Shown one piece after another: positions 1-4,605 of a stretch of DNA of 5,921 bases. Source of the DNA: Fibrobacter sp. GTDB lineage: Bacteria; Fibrobacterota; Fibrobacteria; Fibrobacterales; Fibrobacteraceae. A program made the position numbers and the translations under genes. The stretch covers positions 1-5,921 of the forward strand of contig JAFZOV010000056.1 in NCBI GenBank assembly GCA_017550445.1. The letters run 5' to 3'. Each line of letters opens with the position of its first letter. Within the stretch, counting starts at the first letter, position 1. The notes below the pieces were generated by a model. That model worked only from the letters and a program-made list of their open reading frames with translations. It was not told where the DNA came from and searched no databases.

Positions 1-317
1 GCAAGGATGGTAAGTCCGAAGAAGAAATCGCATTCCTCGCTCCGCACAAGGTGTTCGAAGGCAACAAGCCGACCAACTCCATCATGATGGACTACGTTTC
101 CCCGGAAACGCTCGGCGCCCTCATCGCCATGTACGAACACAAGATCTTCACGCAGGGCGTTATCTGGAACATCAACAGCTACGACCAGTGGGGTGTTGAA
201 CTCGGTAAGCAGCTCGCCAAGAAGATCCTCCCGGAACTTGCAAAGGCCGATGCAGAACTCAACCACGACAGCTCCACCAACGGACTGATCAAGTGGTTCA
301 AAGCTCACCAGGCCTAA
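1..317 (+). CDS. pgi: Glucose-6-phosphate isomerase, C-terminal fragment (5' end outside window)
   Basis: This is the last ~104 codons of phosphoglucose isomerase, the cytoplasmic enzyme that interconverts glucose-6-phosphate and fructose-6-phosphate in glycolysis and gluconeogenesis. The frame is open from base 3 to a TAA at 315-317. The visible protein holds the family's C-terminal signature: F-E-G-N-K-P-T-N-S near the start, then [39 protein letters not shown], and a tail ending in [10 protein letters not shown]. The [11 protein letters not shown] block contains the lysine that in PGI enzymes belongs to the active site. A GTG at 51 lies inside the coding sequence and is not the start. No frameshift is visible. 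The gene ends 54 bp before a rho-independent terminator, so it appears to be the last gene of its transcript. The family assignment is very secure. Confidence 0.96.
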   Translation, partial: KDGKSEEEIAFLAPHKVFEGNKPTNSIMMDYVSPETLGALIAMYEHKIFTQGVIWNINSYDQWGVELGKQLAKKILPELAKADAELNHDSSTNGLIKWFKAHQA

Positions 318-322
318 CTTGA

Positions 323-362
323 ATGTCATTCTGGAGTGTCCGTAAGGGCACGATAGAATCCA
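323..362. repeat. REP-like hairpin repeat in the pgi 3' intergenic region
   Basis: A 40-bp segment just after the pgi stop folds as a two-part hairpin. The outer stem is ATTCT (328-332) with AGAAT (355-359). The inner stem is GTGTCC (336-341) with GGGCAC (346-351), including one G-U pair, and it closes on a GTAA loop, which fits the GNRA tetraloop pattern. The opening 'TGTCATTCTGGAG' and closing 'GATAGAATCCA' resemble the dispersed 'GTCATTCTGGAG...AGAATCCA' intergenic repeats seen in many bacterial genomes. Being a multicopy element is inference, because only one copy of this type lies here. It has no coding content. Confidence 0.5.
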
Positions 363-370
363 AAAAATTA

Positions 371-403
371 AAAACCGCGACTTAAAAGTCGTGGTCTTTT
401 TTT
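371..403 (+). terminator. Rho-independent terminator after pgi
   Basis: The stem CCGCGAC (375-381) pairs with GTCGTGG (388-394), with one G-U pair, across a six-base loop. A run of seven T follows at 397-403 and an A-rich tract precedes it. This is a canonical intrinsic terminator for the pgi transcript on the + strand. It separates pgi from the GH8 gene. Confidence 0.85.
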
Positions 404-469
404 GCAGCTAATTTGTGTGACGCAGAACAATGTAACCAACTTTTTATAGAGGTGCAGGGACTTTTAATA

Positions 470-477
470 TATATTTG
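470..477 (+). promoter_or_regulatory. Candidate promoter -10 element for the GH8 gene
   Basis: TATATTTG sits 33 bp before the ATG at 511. It fits both a sigma70 -10 (TATATT) and the TAnnTTTG -7 element known from Bacteroidetes, a relative of Fibrobacter in the FCB group. No convincing -35 or -33 partner is visible upstream. The spacing would give a leader of roughly 27 nt containing the ribosome binding site. This is a pattern match only. Confidence 0.4.
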
Positions 478-510
478 ACCCCGGGAGCATTACGGGTGAA
501 TGGAGATGCT

Positions 511-2085
511 ATGAAGAACTTGAAAATCATCCCTCTCTGCGTTGCTGCTGCGATTTCATTTTCGCAAGCCGTCCTGGACCTGCCCAATGCCCAACCCAAA
601 GTCGATGAATCCTATTGGAAAGCAGCCCTAGACAGCACATGGCAGGGTTTAATCCGTCGCAACATCGACCCCTATAGCGAAGGCAACGGACTTATTCATC
701 GTCCCAAAAGCGAAACGCCAGGGGACGCCGTAAGCGAAGCAGTGGGTTACGGCATGTTGGTCGCTTTATACGCCAATGACCAGGAACACTTCAACCGTAT
801 CTGGGAAACCGCCAACGAAAAAATGTGGGGCAGCTGTTATTACAACTGGCAACTGGGGCCTAGCGGAAAAATCACCGGAAGAGGTGCCGCAACCGATGCC
901 GAAGAAGACGTGGCCTTGGCCCTGATTTTTGCAGACAAACTTGTTTCTGCCGGAAAATGGAAATCATTCACCTCGACAAAGTTTAATTACGGTTATGCCG
1001 AACACGCCAAGAAAATCCTTGATTGCATGTGGCAAACCGAACAAATTACCAGCAACGGGATTTTGGCCCCCGGCGCGGGCTGGGGTGGCTACGAATTTGT
1101 GAACCCCGGCTATTTTTCCCCGGCCTGGTACAAGATTTTCGCCAAGTTCGACAGCAATGGCGACCGTTGGAACATGGTGGTCGAAAAGACATACGAAATT
1201 TTGGCAAACAGCCCCGGCTACAGCATCGGCATGATTCCCGACTGGATGCAGCCCGACGGTCAGTGGGCAGGGAGTCTTGGCTACAACGCCTATTTTGACA
1301 GCCGCGCCTTCTTTAAAGATGCCATCCGCATTTTGTGGCGAGTTGCCATTGATGCCGTCTGGTTTGACGAGCCTCGCGCAAAGGCGTTCCTCAAGAATTC
1401 ACTTGCATTCATCAATGGAAAGGGAGGAGCAACAGCCTCCAACTTTTACCAGATAGAAAACCCCGGAGAACTTTTACCCGCCGATGACATCTGGACCGAT
1501 TTCAACGACAGCAAAGACTCGACAACCTGGCGCTATCGCCGCGAACACAGCCACTTGACAATCGGCATGTGGTCTACCGCAGCACTTGCCGTGGGGCAAT
1601 CCGCAGACCGCATCGCCTTTAGCGAAGAATTGGCCAAGTTCTACGAGGGCCGAGATTATTTTGGAAATGCTGTTGACCCCACCGGCGGTATCGAAGACAC
1701 CCTCCATAACGAGATGTACTTCGATCAGTTCCTCGCATGGTTCGGCGCCTCGATGATGAGCGGCACCTTCGTAAACGTAATCGACGCAATCGACAACCCG
1801 AAAGCAGCTACGCCGGGAGATTCTTCAAGCCTCACAAAGAAAACATCCATTGAAGCACGCATCTGTTCTAACTTCCGCGAAGGAATTCGCCTTACCCATA
1901 TTGGCAATTCCGTGCAGCTATTGCTACCCGAAACCGCCACATGGGCAATCTACGACATGAAAGGTCACAAGGTCGCAAGCGCCTACGGCCGCGAATTCCT
2001 GTGGAACAACGGCAACAAGGGTGTATACACGGTTACCGCAAAAAGTTCTAAAGCAAGATACACGCGAAAAGTTGTCTTGAACTAA
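511..2085 (+). CDS. Secreted glycoside hydrolase family 8 (endoglucanase-like) with C-terminal sorting-type domain
   Basis: A 524-residue secreted GH8 enzyme, probably an endo-beta-1,4-glucanase or xylanase cutting plant cell-wall glucan or xylan by inversion. The ATG at 511 is chosen because GGAG (502-505) lies five bases upstream and a signal peptide follows at once: MKNLKII, a hydrophobic core, then likely cleavage after SQA at residue 20. An in-frame TTG at 475 would put polar residues ahead of the signal. GH8 landmarks are SEAVGYGM (75-82), where E76 matches the family's general acid; GAATDAEEDVALAL (126-138), close to the GH8 signature but with E131 where D is usual; NPGYFSPAWY (198-207); PDWMQPDG; and KDAIRILWR (269-277), where D270 aligns with the D of YDAxRxPWR, the probable base. 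Residues ~445-524 form a separate beta-rich module with IYDMKGHKV and GVYTV, ending KVVLN. This resembles type IX-secretion or Fibrobacter C-terminal sorting domains. The exact substrate cannot be read from sequence. Confidence 0.92.
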   Translation: MKNLKIIPLCVAAAISFSQAVLDLPNAQPKVDESYWKAALDSTWQGLIRRNIDPYSEGNGLIHRPKSETPGDAVSEAVGYGMLVALYANDQEHFNRIWETANEKMWGSCYYNWQLGPSGKITGRGAATDAEEDVALALIFADKLVSAGKWKSFTSTKFNYGYAEHAKKILDCMWQTEQITSNGILAPGAGWGGYEFVNPGYFSPAWYKIFAKFDSNGDRWNMVVEKTYEILANSPGYSIGMIPDWMQPDGQWAGSLGYNAYFDSRAFFKDAIRILWRVAIDAVWFDEPRAKAFLKNSLAFINGKGGATASNFYQIENPGELLPADDIWTDFNDSKDSTTWRYRREHSHLTIGMWSTAALAVGQSADRIAFSEELAKFYEGRDYFGNAVDPTGGIEDTLHNEMYFDQFLAWFGASMMSGTFVNVIDAIDNPKAATPGDSSSLTKKTSIEARICSNFREGIRLTHIGNSVQLLLPETATWAIYDMKGHKVASAYGREFLWNNGNKGVYTVTAKSSKARYTRKVVLN

Positions 2086-2104
2086 AGATTCTCTCAACAA
2101 TTAC

Positions 2105-2134
2105 AAAAAGGCATTCCGTATGGAATGCCTTTTT
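2105..2134. terminator. Strong symmetrical terminator between GH8 gene and convergent lipoprotein
   Basis: A 13-bp perfect stem, AAAAAGGCATTCC (2105-2117) with GGAATGCCTTTTT (2122-2134), closes on the loop GTAT. An A tract precedes it and a T tract follows, so it can terminate transcription on both strands. This suits its place between the + strand GH8 gene (stop 20 bp upstream) and the - strand lipoprotein. A degenerate copy with the same right flank lies at 5483-5530. Confidence 0.88.
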
Positions 2135-2185
2135 AAATGCGGGTCTAAATCCTCAAAAGCATTTTCCAAAAAATCTCTTGACATC

Positions 2186-2219
2186 CGACACCAAAAGGGG
2201 ATATAGAACTTTGGTGTTG
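2186..2219. repeat. Inverted repeat carrying the distal copy of a 23-bp direct repeat
   Basis: Positions 2197-2219 are identical over 23 bp to 3351-3373, on the far side of the lipoprotein gene. Here the repeat's end TTTGGTGTTG (2210-2219) also pairs with CGACACCAAA (2186-2195), giving a 10-bp stem with one G-U pair and a 14-base loop. A run of eight C (2220-2227) follows directly. Shared sequence at both ends of the lipoprotein cassette suggests a dispersed element or a past duplication. The function is unknown. Confidence 0.6.
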
Positions 2220-2273
2220 CCCCCCCCTGCACCAGCTTTTCTATGGCAAGTTCATACACCACGTGGCGTTATT

Positions 2274-3275
2274 TTATTCCTTCATCCAATCCAGAACTTC
2301 TTCCACCCACAGCCACTCCTGGGTAGTCTCATCCTGCTGGCACACGGCCTTCTTGTAATCGTGAGCCACATAGGCCGTCTTGTCCTTCAAGGTTTCGCTA
2401 CAATTCATTTCCGGTTTACCCAGAAGGTCTATCTCGAGGTAATTCACGATGTAGTCAAATCCTTCGGGATCCATGATGCAGCGAACATAGAAAGAAACAT
2501 TATAAGCACCAGCATTGGACATATAACGGAGGTTCGATTCACTGCCCCCAATAGTGACACCCTGACTCCTAGTGTAGGTAATGCCTGTACTAGTCTCCCT
2601 CCACGTCGTTGTATCAGAACTCAAGAAATCTATTGCCGCCTCCTCACGATAGGTACGCCAATTCGTTCCACCGGGTAGAGCGCTAAAACCAGAAGCATTG
2701 GTACATTTCTCATAATTTTTTTCACTTGCCCCGGCTTCTATCCACAAGACGCCATCCAACACATCTTCACGGAAAAGAGTCTGCCATTCCTTCATGCTAG
2801 GAACATGCCATCCTGAAGGACACTCAACCTGATAGGCTAGGTACATATCGCCATATTTTTCATCCCTATCATTAGAGTAAAGTGAAATGGATCTCATATT
2901 TTCCGCCATCCAGGTGTGGTTGCCAATCTTGATGGTCTTGTAAACAATTGGACCATCGTCAGTTTCATCGACCAACTCACCATAGGAAAGGTTCTTGTTC
3001 AAATGCTGCCAAGCATAGCGTTCACTGGAACTGGATTCTTCTTCAGAAGAACTAGAGGATTCCTCTACACCACCTTCATCCTCGGCAGAGGAGGATACCT
3101 CGACTTCACGGGAATCAGAACTTTCCTCTTCATCGGAATCAGAAGCCGGCAGGCTGTACGCGGAGTCTGAAGACATGCCTTCCGAGTCCGGAGAAGACGA
3201 GCTGTCGCCACCACAAGCAACAAACAGGAATACCAGCGAAAGCGGGGCCAATATTTTCAAAAGAGTGTTATTCAT
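2274..3275 (-). CDS. Fibrobacter paralogous-domain (Fib_succ_major) surface lipoprotein
   Basis: A 333-residue predicted lipoprotein. The ATG at 3275 is preferred over an upstream start at 3311 because AAGGG lies eight bases before it and the lipoprotein signal starts there: MNNTLLKILAPLSLVFLFVAC, lipobox FVAC with the lipidated cysteine at residue 21. Residues ~22-86 are a disordered linker of serine runs and D/E, typical of Fibrobacter surface lipoproteins. The folded part carries three marks of the Fib_succ_major domain: IKIGNHTWMAENMR (115-128), CPSGWHVPSMKEW (152-164) and SGFSALPGG (195-203), closing with SFYVRCI (261-267). A tail with two cysteines (292 and 312) and ETTQEWLWVEE follows. 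The family is expanded in Fibrobacter succinogenes and its biochemical role is not established; cell-surface or fibre-related binding is a guess. It converges on the GH8 gene. The domain looks intact, with no frameshift. Confidence 0.9.
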   Translation of the reverse strand: MNNTLLKILAPLSLVFLFVACGGDSSSSPDSEGMSSDSAYSLPASDSDEEESSDSREVEVSSSAEDEGGVEESSSSSEEESSSSERYAWQHLNKNLSYGELVDETDDGPIVYKTIKIGNHTWMAENMRSISLYSNDRDEKYGDMYLAYQVECPSGWHVPSMKEWQTLFREDVLDGVLWIEAGASEKNYEKCTNASGFSALPGGTNWRTYREEAAIDFLSSDTTTWRETSTGITYTRSQGVTIGGSESNLRYMSNAGAYNVSFYVRCIMDPEGFDYIVNYLEIDLLGKPEMNCSETLKDKTAYVAHDYKKAVCQQDETTQEWLWVEEVLDWMKE

Positions 3276-3307
3276 TGCATTTTCCCTTAAAAAACAAATT
3301 AACGACC

Positions 3308-3315
3308 CCAATATA
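3308..3315 (-). promoter_or_regulatory. Candidate -10 element for the lipoprotein gene
   Basis: On the minus strand TATATTGG (3315 down to 3308) lies about 32 bp ahead of the ATG at 3275. This nearly repeats the spacing of the TATATTTG box before the GH8 gene. No good -35 match is seen at the usual distance. It is support by position and similarity only. Confidence 0.35.
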
Positions 3316-3326
3316 AAAAAGTTAAA

Positions 3327-3360
3327 CTATATTCCCAGATTATGAAAACAGGGGATATAG
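3327..3360. repeat. Inverted repeat upstream of the lipoprotein gene
   Basis: CTATATTCCC (3327-3336) and GGGGATATAG (3351-3360) are inverted copies with nine of ten positions matching, separated by 14 bp. If a three-base gap is allowed the match extends outward: AAGTT (3319-3323) on the left pairs with AACTT (3361-3365) on the right. The right arm is the start of the 23-bp repeat shared with 2197-2219. It may be an operator, an element end or a transcript hairpin. Confidence 0.5.
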
Positions 3361-3442
3361 AACTTTGGTGTTGAAAGTCCCCAAAACGTTTAAGATGGCG
3401 AAGTAATACTTTGGTGTTGAAGCGTCCAGTAATGTTTGAGAT
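3351..3442. repeat. Imperfect 46-bp tandem repeat (two units)
   Basis: Units 3351-3396 and 3397-3442 align without gaps. The 14-base core ACTTTGGTGTTGAA is identical (3362-3375 and 3408-3421). The end blocks GTTTAAGAT (3388-3396) and GTTTGAGAT (3434-3442) differ at one base, and the bases between are diverged; about 32 of 46 positions match by eye. The first 23 bp of unit one recur exactly at 2197-2219. Two diverged units are too few and too unlike to call a CRISPR array. It may be the remnant of a repeat family. Confidence 0.6.
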
Positions 3443-3463
3443 TTTAAACACAAGGACATTTTA

Positions 3464-3619
3464 ATGGTCGAGATCGACCCGAAACCGTGGGTCGCTTTGG
3501 TGAAGAAAACGCAGAAAACAACCCAAAAATCATGTTTTTTCGCATTTTTGAGTTTTCTCATATTGTCACATTATGACATTTGCGGTATGTATATTTGTAA
3601 GGGCAAAGTTCTATGCTGA
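3464..3619 (+). CDS. Doubtful 51-codon ORF with good ribosome binding site
   Basis: ATG at 3464 follows AAGGA (3452-3456) at a seven-base spacing, and the frame stays open to TGA at 3617-3619. The predicted 51-residue product starts MVEIDPKPWV, has a lysine/threonine-rich stretch, then a hydrophobic run (CFFAFLSFLILS) that could span a membrane, and a cysteine-containing tail. The stop overlaps the ATG at 3613 (ATGCTGA), a layout seen in translationally coupled genes. I do not recognise the protein. The AT-rich setting, the lack of any known motif and the internal promoter-like and palindromic sequences make chance a real alternative. Listed at low confidence as the only coding candidate in the 3276-3612 gap. 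Confidence 0.2.
   Translation: MVEIDPKPWVALVKKTQKTTQKSCFFAFLSFLILSHYDICGMYICKGKVLC
3564..3578. promoter_or_regulatory. Small palindrome upstream of the short hydrophobic gene
   Basis: TGTCA (3564-3568) and TGACA (3574-3578) are perfect inverted half-sites separated by five bases. The site lies just upstream of a TATATTTG box (3590-3597) and 35 bp before the ATG at 3613. The shape suits a dimeric regulator's operator, but no regulator can be named. Confidence 0.3.
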
Positions 3620-3730
3620 CGACATTCCTTATAGTTTTGGGAATTTTGGCCCTTTTCGGGGTGGGCCCCAATCGTGCCGTTCCTGATTATCGTAGGGATT
3701 GTGGCGTCGCTGGCGTTCTGTGGATGGTAA
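3613..3730 (+). pseudogene. Small hydrophobic membrane protein gene, apparently split by one extra base
   Basis: ATG at 3613, with AAGGG (3599-3603) upstream, starts a hydrophobic peptide: MLTTFLIVLGILALFGVG. At the GGGCCCCAATC run (3664-3674) this frame turns polar (PNRAVPDYRRD). The +1 frame, however, continues as strongly hydrophobic sequence, IVPFLIIVGIVASLAFCGW, ending at TAA (3728-3730). Removing one C from the four-C run joins the halves into a 38-residue protein with two membrane segments around a GP turn, ending CGW. Without a shift the first frame runs on through the toxin-antitoxin promoter into the antitoxin start at 3805, which is not a believable fusion. The options are a frameshift mutation, a sequencing error in the C run, or a programmed +1 shift. 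The family is not recognised; two-helix miniature membrane proteins can be holin-like or toxin-like, but nothing shows that here. Confidence 0.55.
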
Positions 3731-3755
3731 AAGAGGTTATTTTTATTACTATGTA

Positions 3756-3784
3756 TTGCTATTTTACTAAAGTTTATATATATT
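3756..3784 (+). promoter_or_regulatory. Candidate sigma70 promoter of the toxin-antitoxin operon
   Basis: TTGCTA (3756-3761, four of six to TTGACA) is followed after 17 bp by TATATT (3779-3784, five of six to TATAAT). The start point would fall about seven bases further on, leaving a short leader before the antitoxin ATG at 3805. The inverted repeat 3762-3793 overlaps the spacer, the -10 and the start. Confidence 0.55.
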
Positions 3785-3793
3785 CTAGTAAAA
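3762..3793. promoter_or_regulatory. Likely autoregulatory operator (inverted repeat) of the toxin-antitoxin operon
   Basis: TTTTACTA (3762-3769) and TAGTAAAA (3786-3793) form a perfect 8-bp inverted repeat with a 16-bp centre containing the -10 box. A related half, TATTACTA, lies 18 bp upstream of the left arm at 3744-3751. Ribbon-helix-helix antitoxins of the DinJ/RelB type bind palindromes at their own promoter, with the toxin as co-repressor. The operator role is inferred from position and symmetry. Confidence 0.6.
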
Positions 3794-3804
3794 AGGAGTA
3801 CATC

Positions 3805-4089
3805 ATGGAAACTACAATGAATACAATTAGCGCAAGAATCGACTCAAAACTCAAGACTCAGGCCGAAAACCTGTTCAACGAGCTCGGAATGAACATGAGC
3901 ACGGCAATAACCGTATTCTTGAAGCAATCCGTCAGACTCCGCAGGATTCCGTTTGAAATCGCACTCGACACGCCAAATGCCGAGACCCTTGCCGCTATGA
4001 CAGAAGCTAACGAAATTGCGTCCGGCAAACGCAAAGCAAAGTCTTACAAAAACGCGAAAGCAATGATCAAGGACATCCTAGACGATTAA
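3805..4089 (+). CDS. dinJ: RelB/DinJ-family antitoxin
   Basis: A 94-residue antitoxin that should neutralise the YafQ-type toxin encoded next and repress the operon. ATG at 3805 is chosen because AAAAGGAG (3791-3798) precedes it by six bases and the family's N-terminus starts here. The frame is open further upstream to 3613, but that stretch covers the promoter and the remains of another gene. Residues 6-50 show the ribbon-helix-helix pattern of DinJ: NTISARIDSKLKTQAE, then NELGMNMSTAITVFLKQSV and RLRRIPFEI. The MSTAI-FLKQ-IPFE elements are characteristic. The remaining ~44 residues are charged and probably flexible, the part that normally wraps the toxin. Stop TAA shares its last base with the toxin ATG (TAATG), indicating translational coupling. 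Length is typical for DinJ relatives. Confidence 0.92.
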   Translation: METTMNTISARIDSKLKTQAENLFNELGMNMSTAITVFLKQSVRLRRIPFEIALDTPNAETLAAMTEANEIASGKRKAKSYKNAKAMIKDILDD

Positions 4090-4364
4090 TGGGAATCAAG
4101 ACCACATCAAAATTTCGAAAAGACCTTAAGCAAGCCAAAAAGAAGGGGCTGAACATGGCCCTTCTGCAAGATGTTGTTGACAAGTTGGCCGCAGGGAAAA
4201 AACTAGAAGAAAAGCATCACGACCACGCCCTAGTAGGCGAATGGATTACATTCCGCGAATGCCATATTCAACCCGACTGGTTGTTGATATACAAGATATC
4301 CGGTGATGCACTCATTCTAACTCTTGCCCGAACCGGCACGCATAGCGACTTGTTCAAAATGTAA
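4089..4364 (+). CDS. yafQ: YafQ-family mRNA interferase toxin (RelE superfamily)
   Basis: A 91-residue toxin expected to cut mRNA on the ribosome and slow growth when the antitoxin is degraded. It starts with ATG overlapping the antitoxin stop by one base. The N-terminal helix is lysine-rich (FRKDLKQAKKKG), typical of ribosome-binding RelE-fold toxins. The family core follows: KHHDHAL (42-48), GEWITFRECHIQPDWLLIYKI (50-70) and RTGTHSDLF (81-89). The residues described for E. coli YafQ catalysis (H50, H63, D67, W68, H87, F91) have clear counterparts here in H46, H59, D63, W64, H85 and F89, so the toxin looks active. The type II pairing with the upstream antitoxin fits well. No frameshift or truncation is seen. 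Confidence 0.94.
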   Translation: MGIKTTSKFRKDLKQAKKKGLNMALLQDVVDKLAAGKKLEEKHHDHALVGEWITFRECHIQPDWLLIYKISGDALILTLARTGTHSDLFKM

Positions 4365-4398
4365 TGTTTCTCAGATCTCGCAGCATAGTTTTCTCCGA

Positions 4399-4415
4399 AC
4401 CAAACTTTTTTTGGT
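4399..4415 (+). other. Hairpin 35 bp after the toxin gene, possible weak terminator
   Basis: ACCAAA (4399-4404) pairs with TTTGGT (4410-4415) over a five-base loop, with a run of seven T across the loop and right arm. No T tract follows the stem, so it is not a classical intrinsic terminator. It may be part of the structured island that follows. Confidence 0.35.
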
Positions 4416-4419
4416 GACA

Positions 4420-4518
4420 AAAGCCCGGGCGTTGCGGGTGCGGCGATTGAGCACCCGCTAGAAGGGGTTGCGGAAGACCCGGCACGGGGCTGGAGCCAGG
4501 GGGAATCTTCCCCCTCCA
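4420..4518. repeat. GC-rich foldable non-coding island (possible dispersed repeat or structured RNA)
   Basis: The 4421-4520 stretch is about 68% G+C by hand count, well above the AT-rich DNA on either side. It contains a perfect 8-bp stem, GCGGGTGC (4434-4441) with GCACCCGC (4451-4458), around a nine-base loop. A G/C-rich middle allows several short stems, including GGC-tgga-GCC (4488-4497). At its end is the near-palindrome AGGGGGAATCTTCCCCCT (4498-4515). No convincing protein is encoded on either strand. It looks like an inserted repeat unit or a structured RNA. I do not recognise a named family, and copy number cannot be judged from one window. The final hairpin may also stop transcripts from the toxin operon. 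Confidence 0.45.
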
Positions 4519-4549
4519 AAATAATTTTCAAGAAAAGCGTCCGGACCTA

Positions 4550-4578
4550 TTGACAATCGGTTTTTTCGAAACTATATT
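4550..4578 (+). promoter_or_regulatory. Near-consensus sigma70 promoter of the KilA-N gene
   Basis: TTGACA (4550-4555) matches the -35 consensus exactly and TATATT (4573-4578) matches five of six at -10, with the ideal 17-bp spacing. Transcription should begin near 4585, inside the half-site array, giving a leader of about 70 nt. It is the strongest promoter match in the window. Confidence 0.75.
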
Positions 4579-4583
4579 TATAG

Positions 4584-4605
4584 TGAACAAATGTTCAAAT
4601 GAACA
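4584..4605. promoter_or_regulatory. Probable operator: three alternating half-sites at the KilA-N transcription start
   Basis: Half-sites TGAACA (4584-4589), TGTTCA (4592-4597) and TGAACA (4600-4605) alternate in orientation and are each separated by AA, giving an exact 8-bp period. The middle half-site forms a perfect palindrome with either neighbour. Placement over the predicted start point suits strong repression, perhaps by the KilA-N protein itself. Which protein binds is inference. Confidence 0.6.

Noticed and set aside
475..510. Upstream TTG start for the GH8 protein adding 12 residues
   Set aside because: It would precede the signal peptide with polar residues, overlap the promoter box and ignore the GGAG site five bases before the ATG at 511.
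1023..1298. Overlapping 91-codon frame inside the GH8 gene
   Set aside because: The GH8 frame has catalytic motifs here; the alternative is arginine/glycine-rich noise typical of an out-of-frame reading.
2178..2678. Plus-strand open frame of 166 codons opposite the lipoprotein gene
   Set aside because: It is the antisense shadow of the lipoprotein coding region, begins with a TTG lacking a ribosome site, and shows no domain-like pattern.
3351..3442. CRISPR array
   Set aside because: Only two adjacent units, with differences spread through the unit and no constant repeat with unique spacers; no cas gene is in the window.
3340..3561. Minus-strand 73-codon frame over the repeat region
   Set aside because: Its C-terminal part is read from the 46-bp tandem repeat and inverted repeat, and it has no recognisable motif.
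3613..4089. A single 158-residue protein fusing the hydrophobic peptide to the antitoxin
   Set aside because: The joining stretch covers a promoter, an operator-like inverted repeat and the antitoxin's own ribosome site, and the antitoxin alone has family-typical length.
4268..4531. Minus-strand 87-codon frame over the GC-rich island and toxin 3' end
   Set aside because: It overlaps the toxin gene antisense and its sequence derives from the structured GC-rich block, with no domain and no ribosome site.
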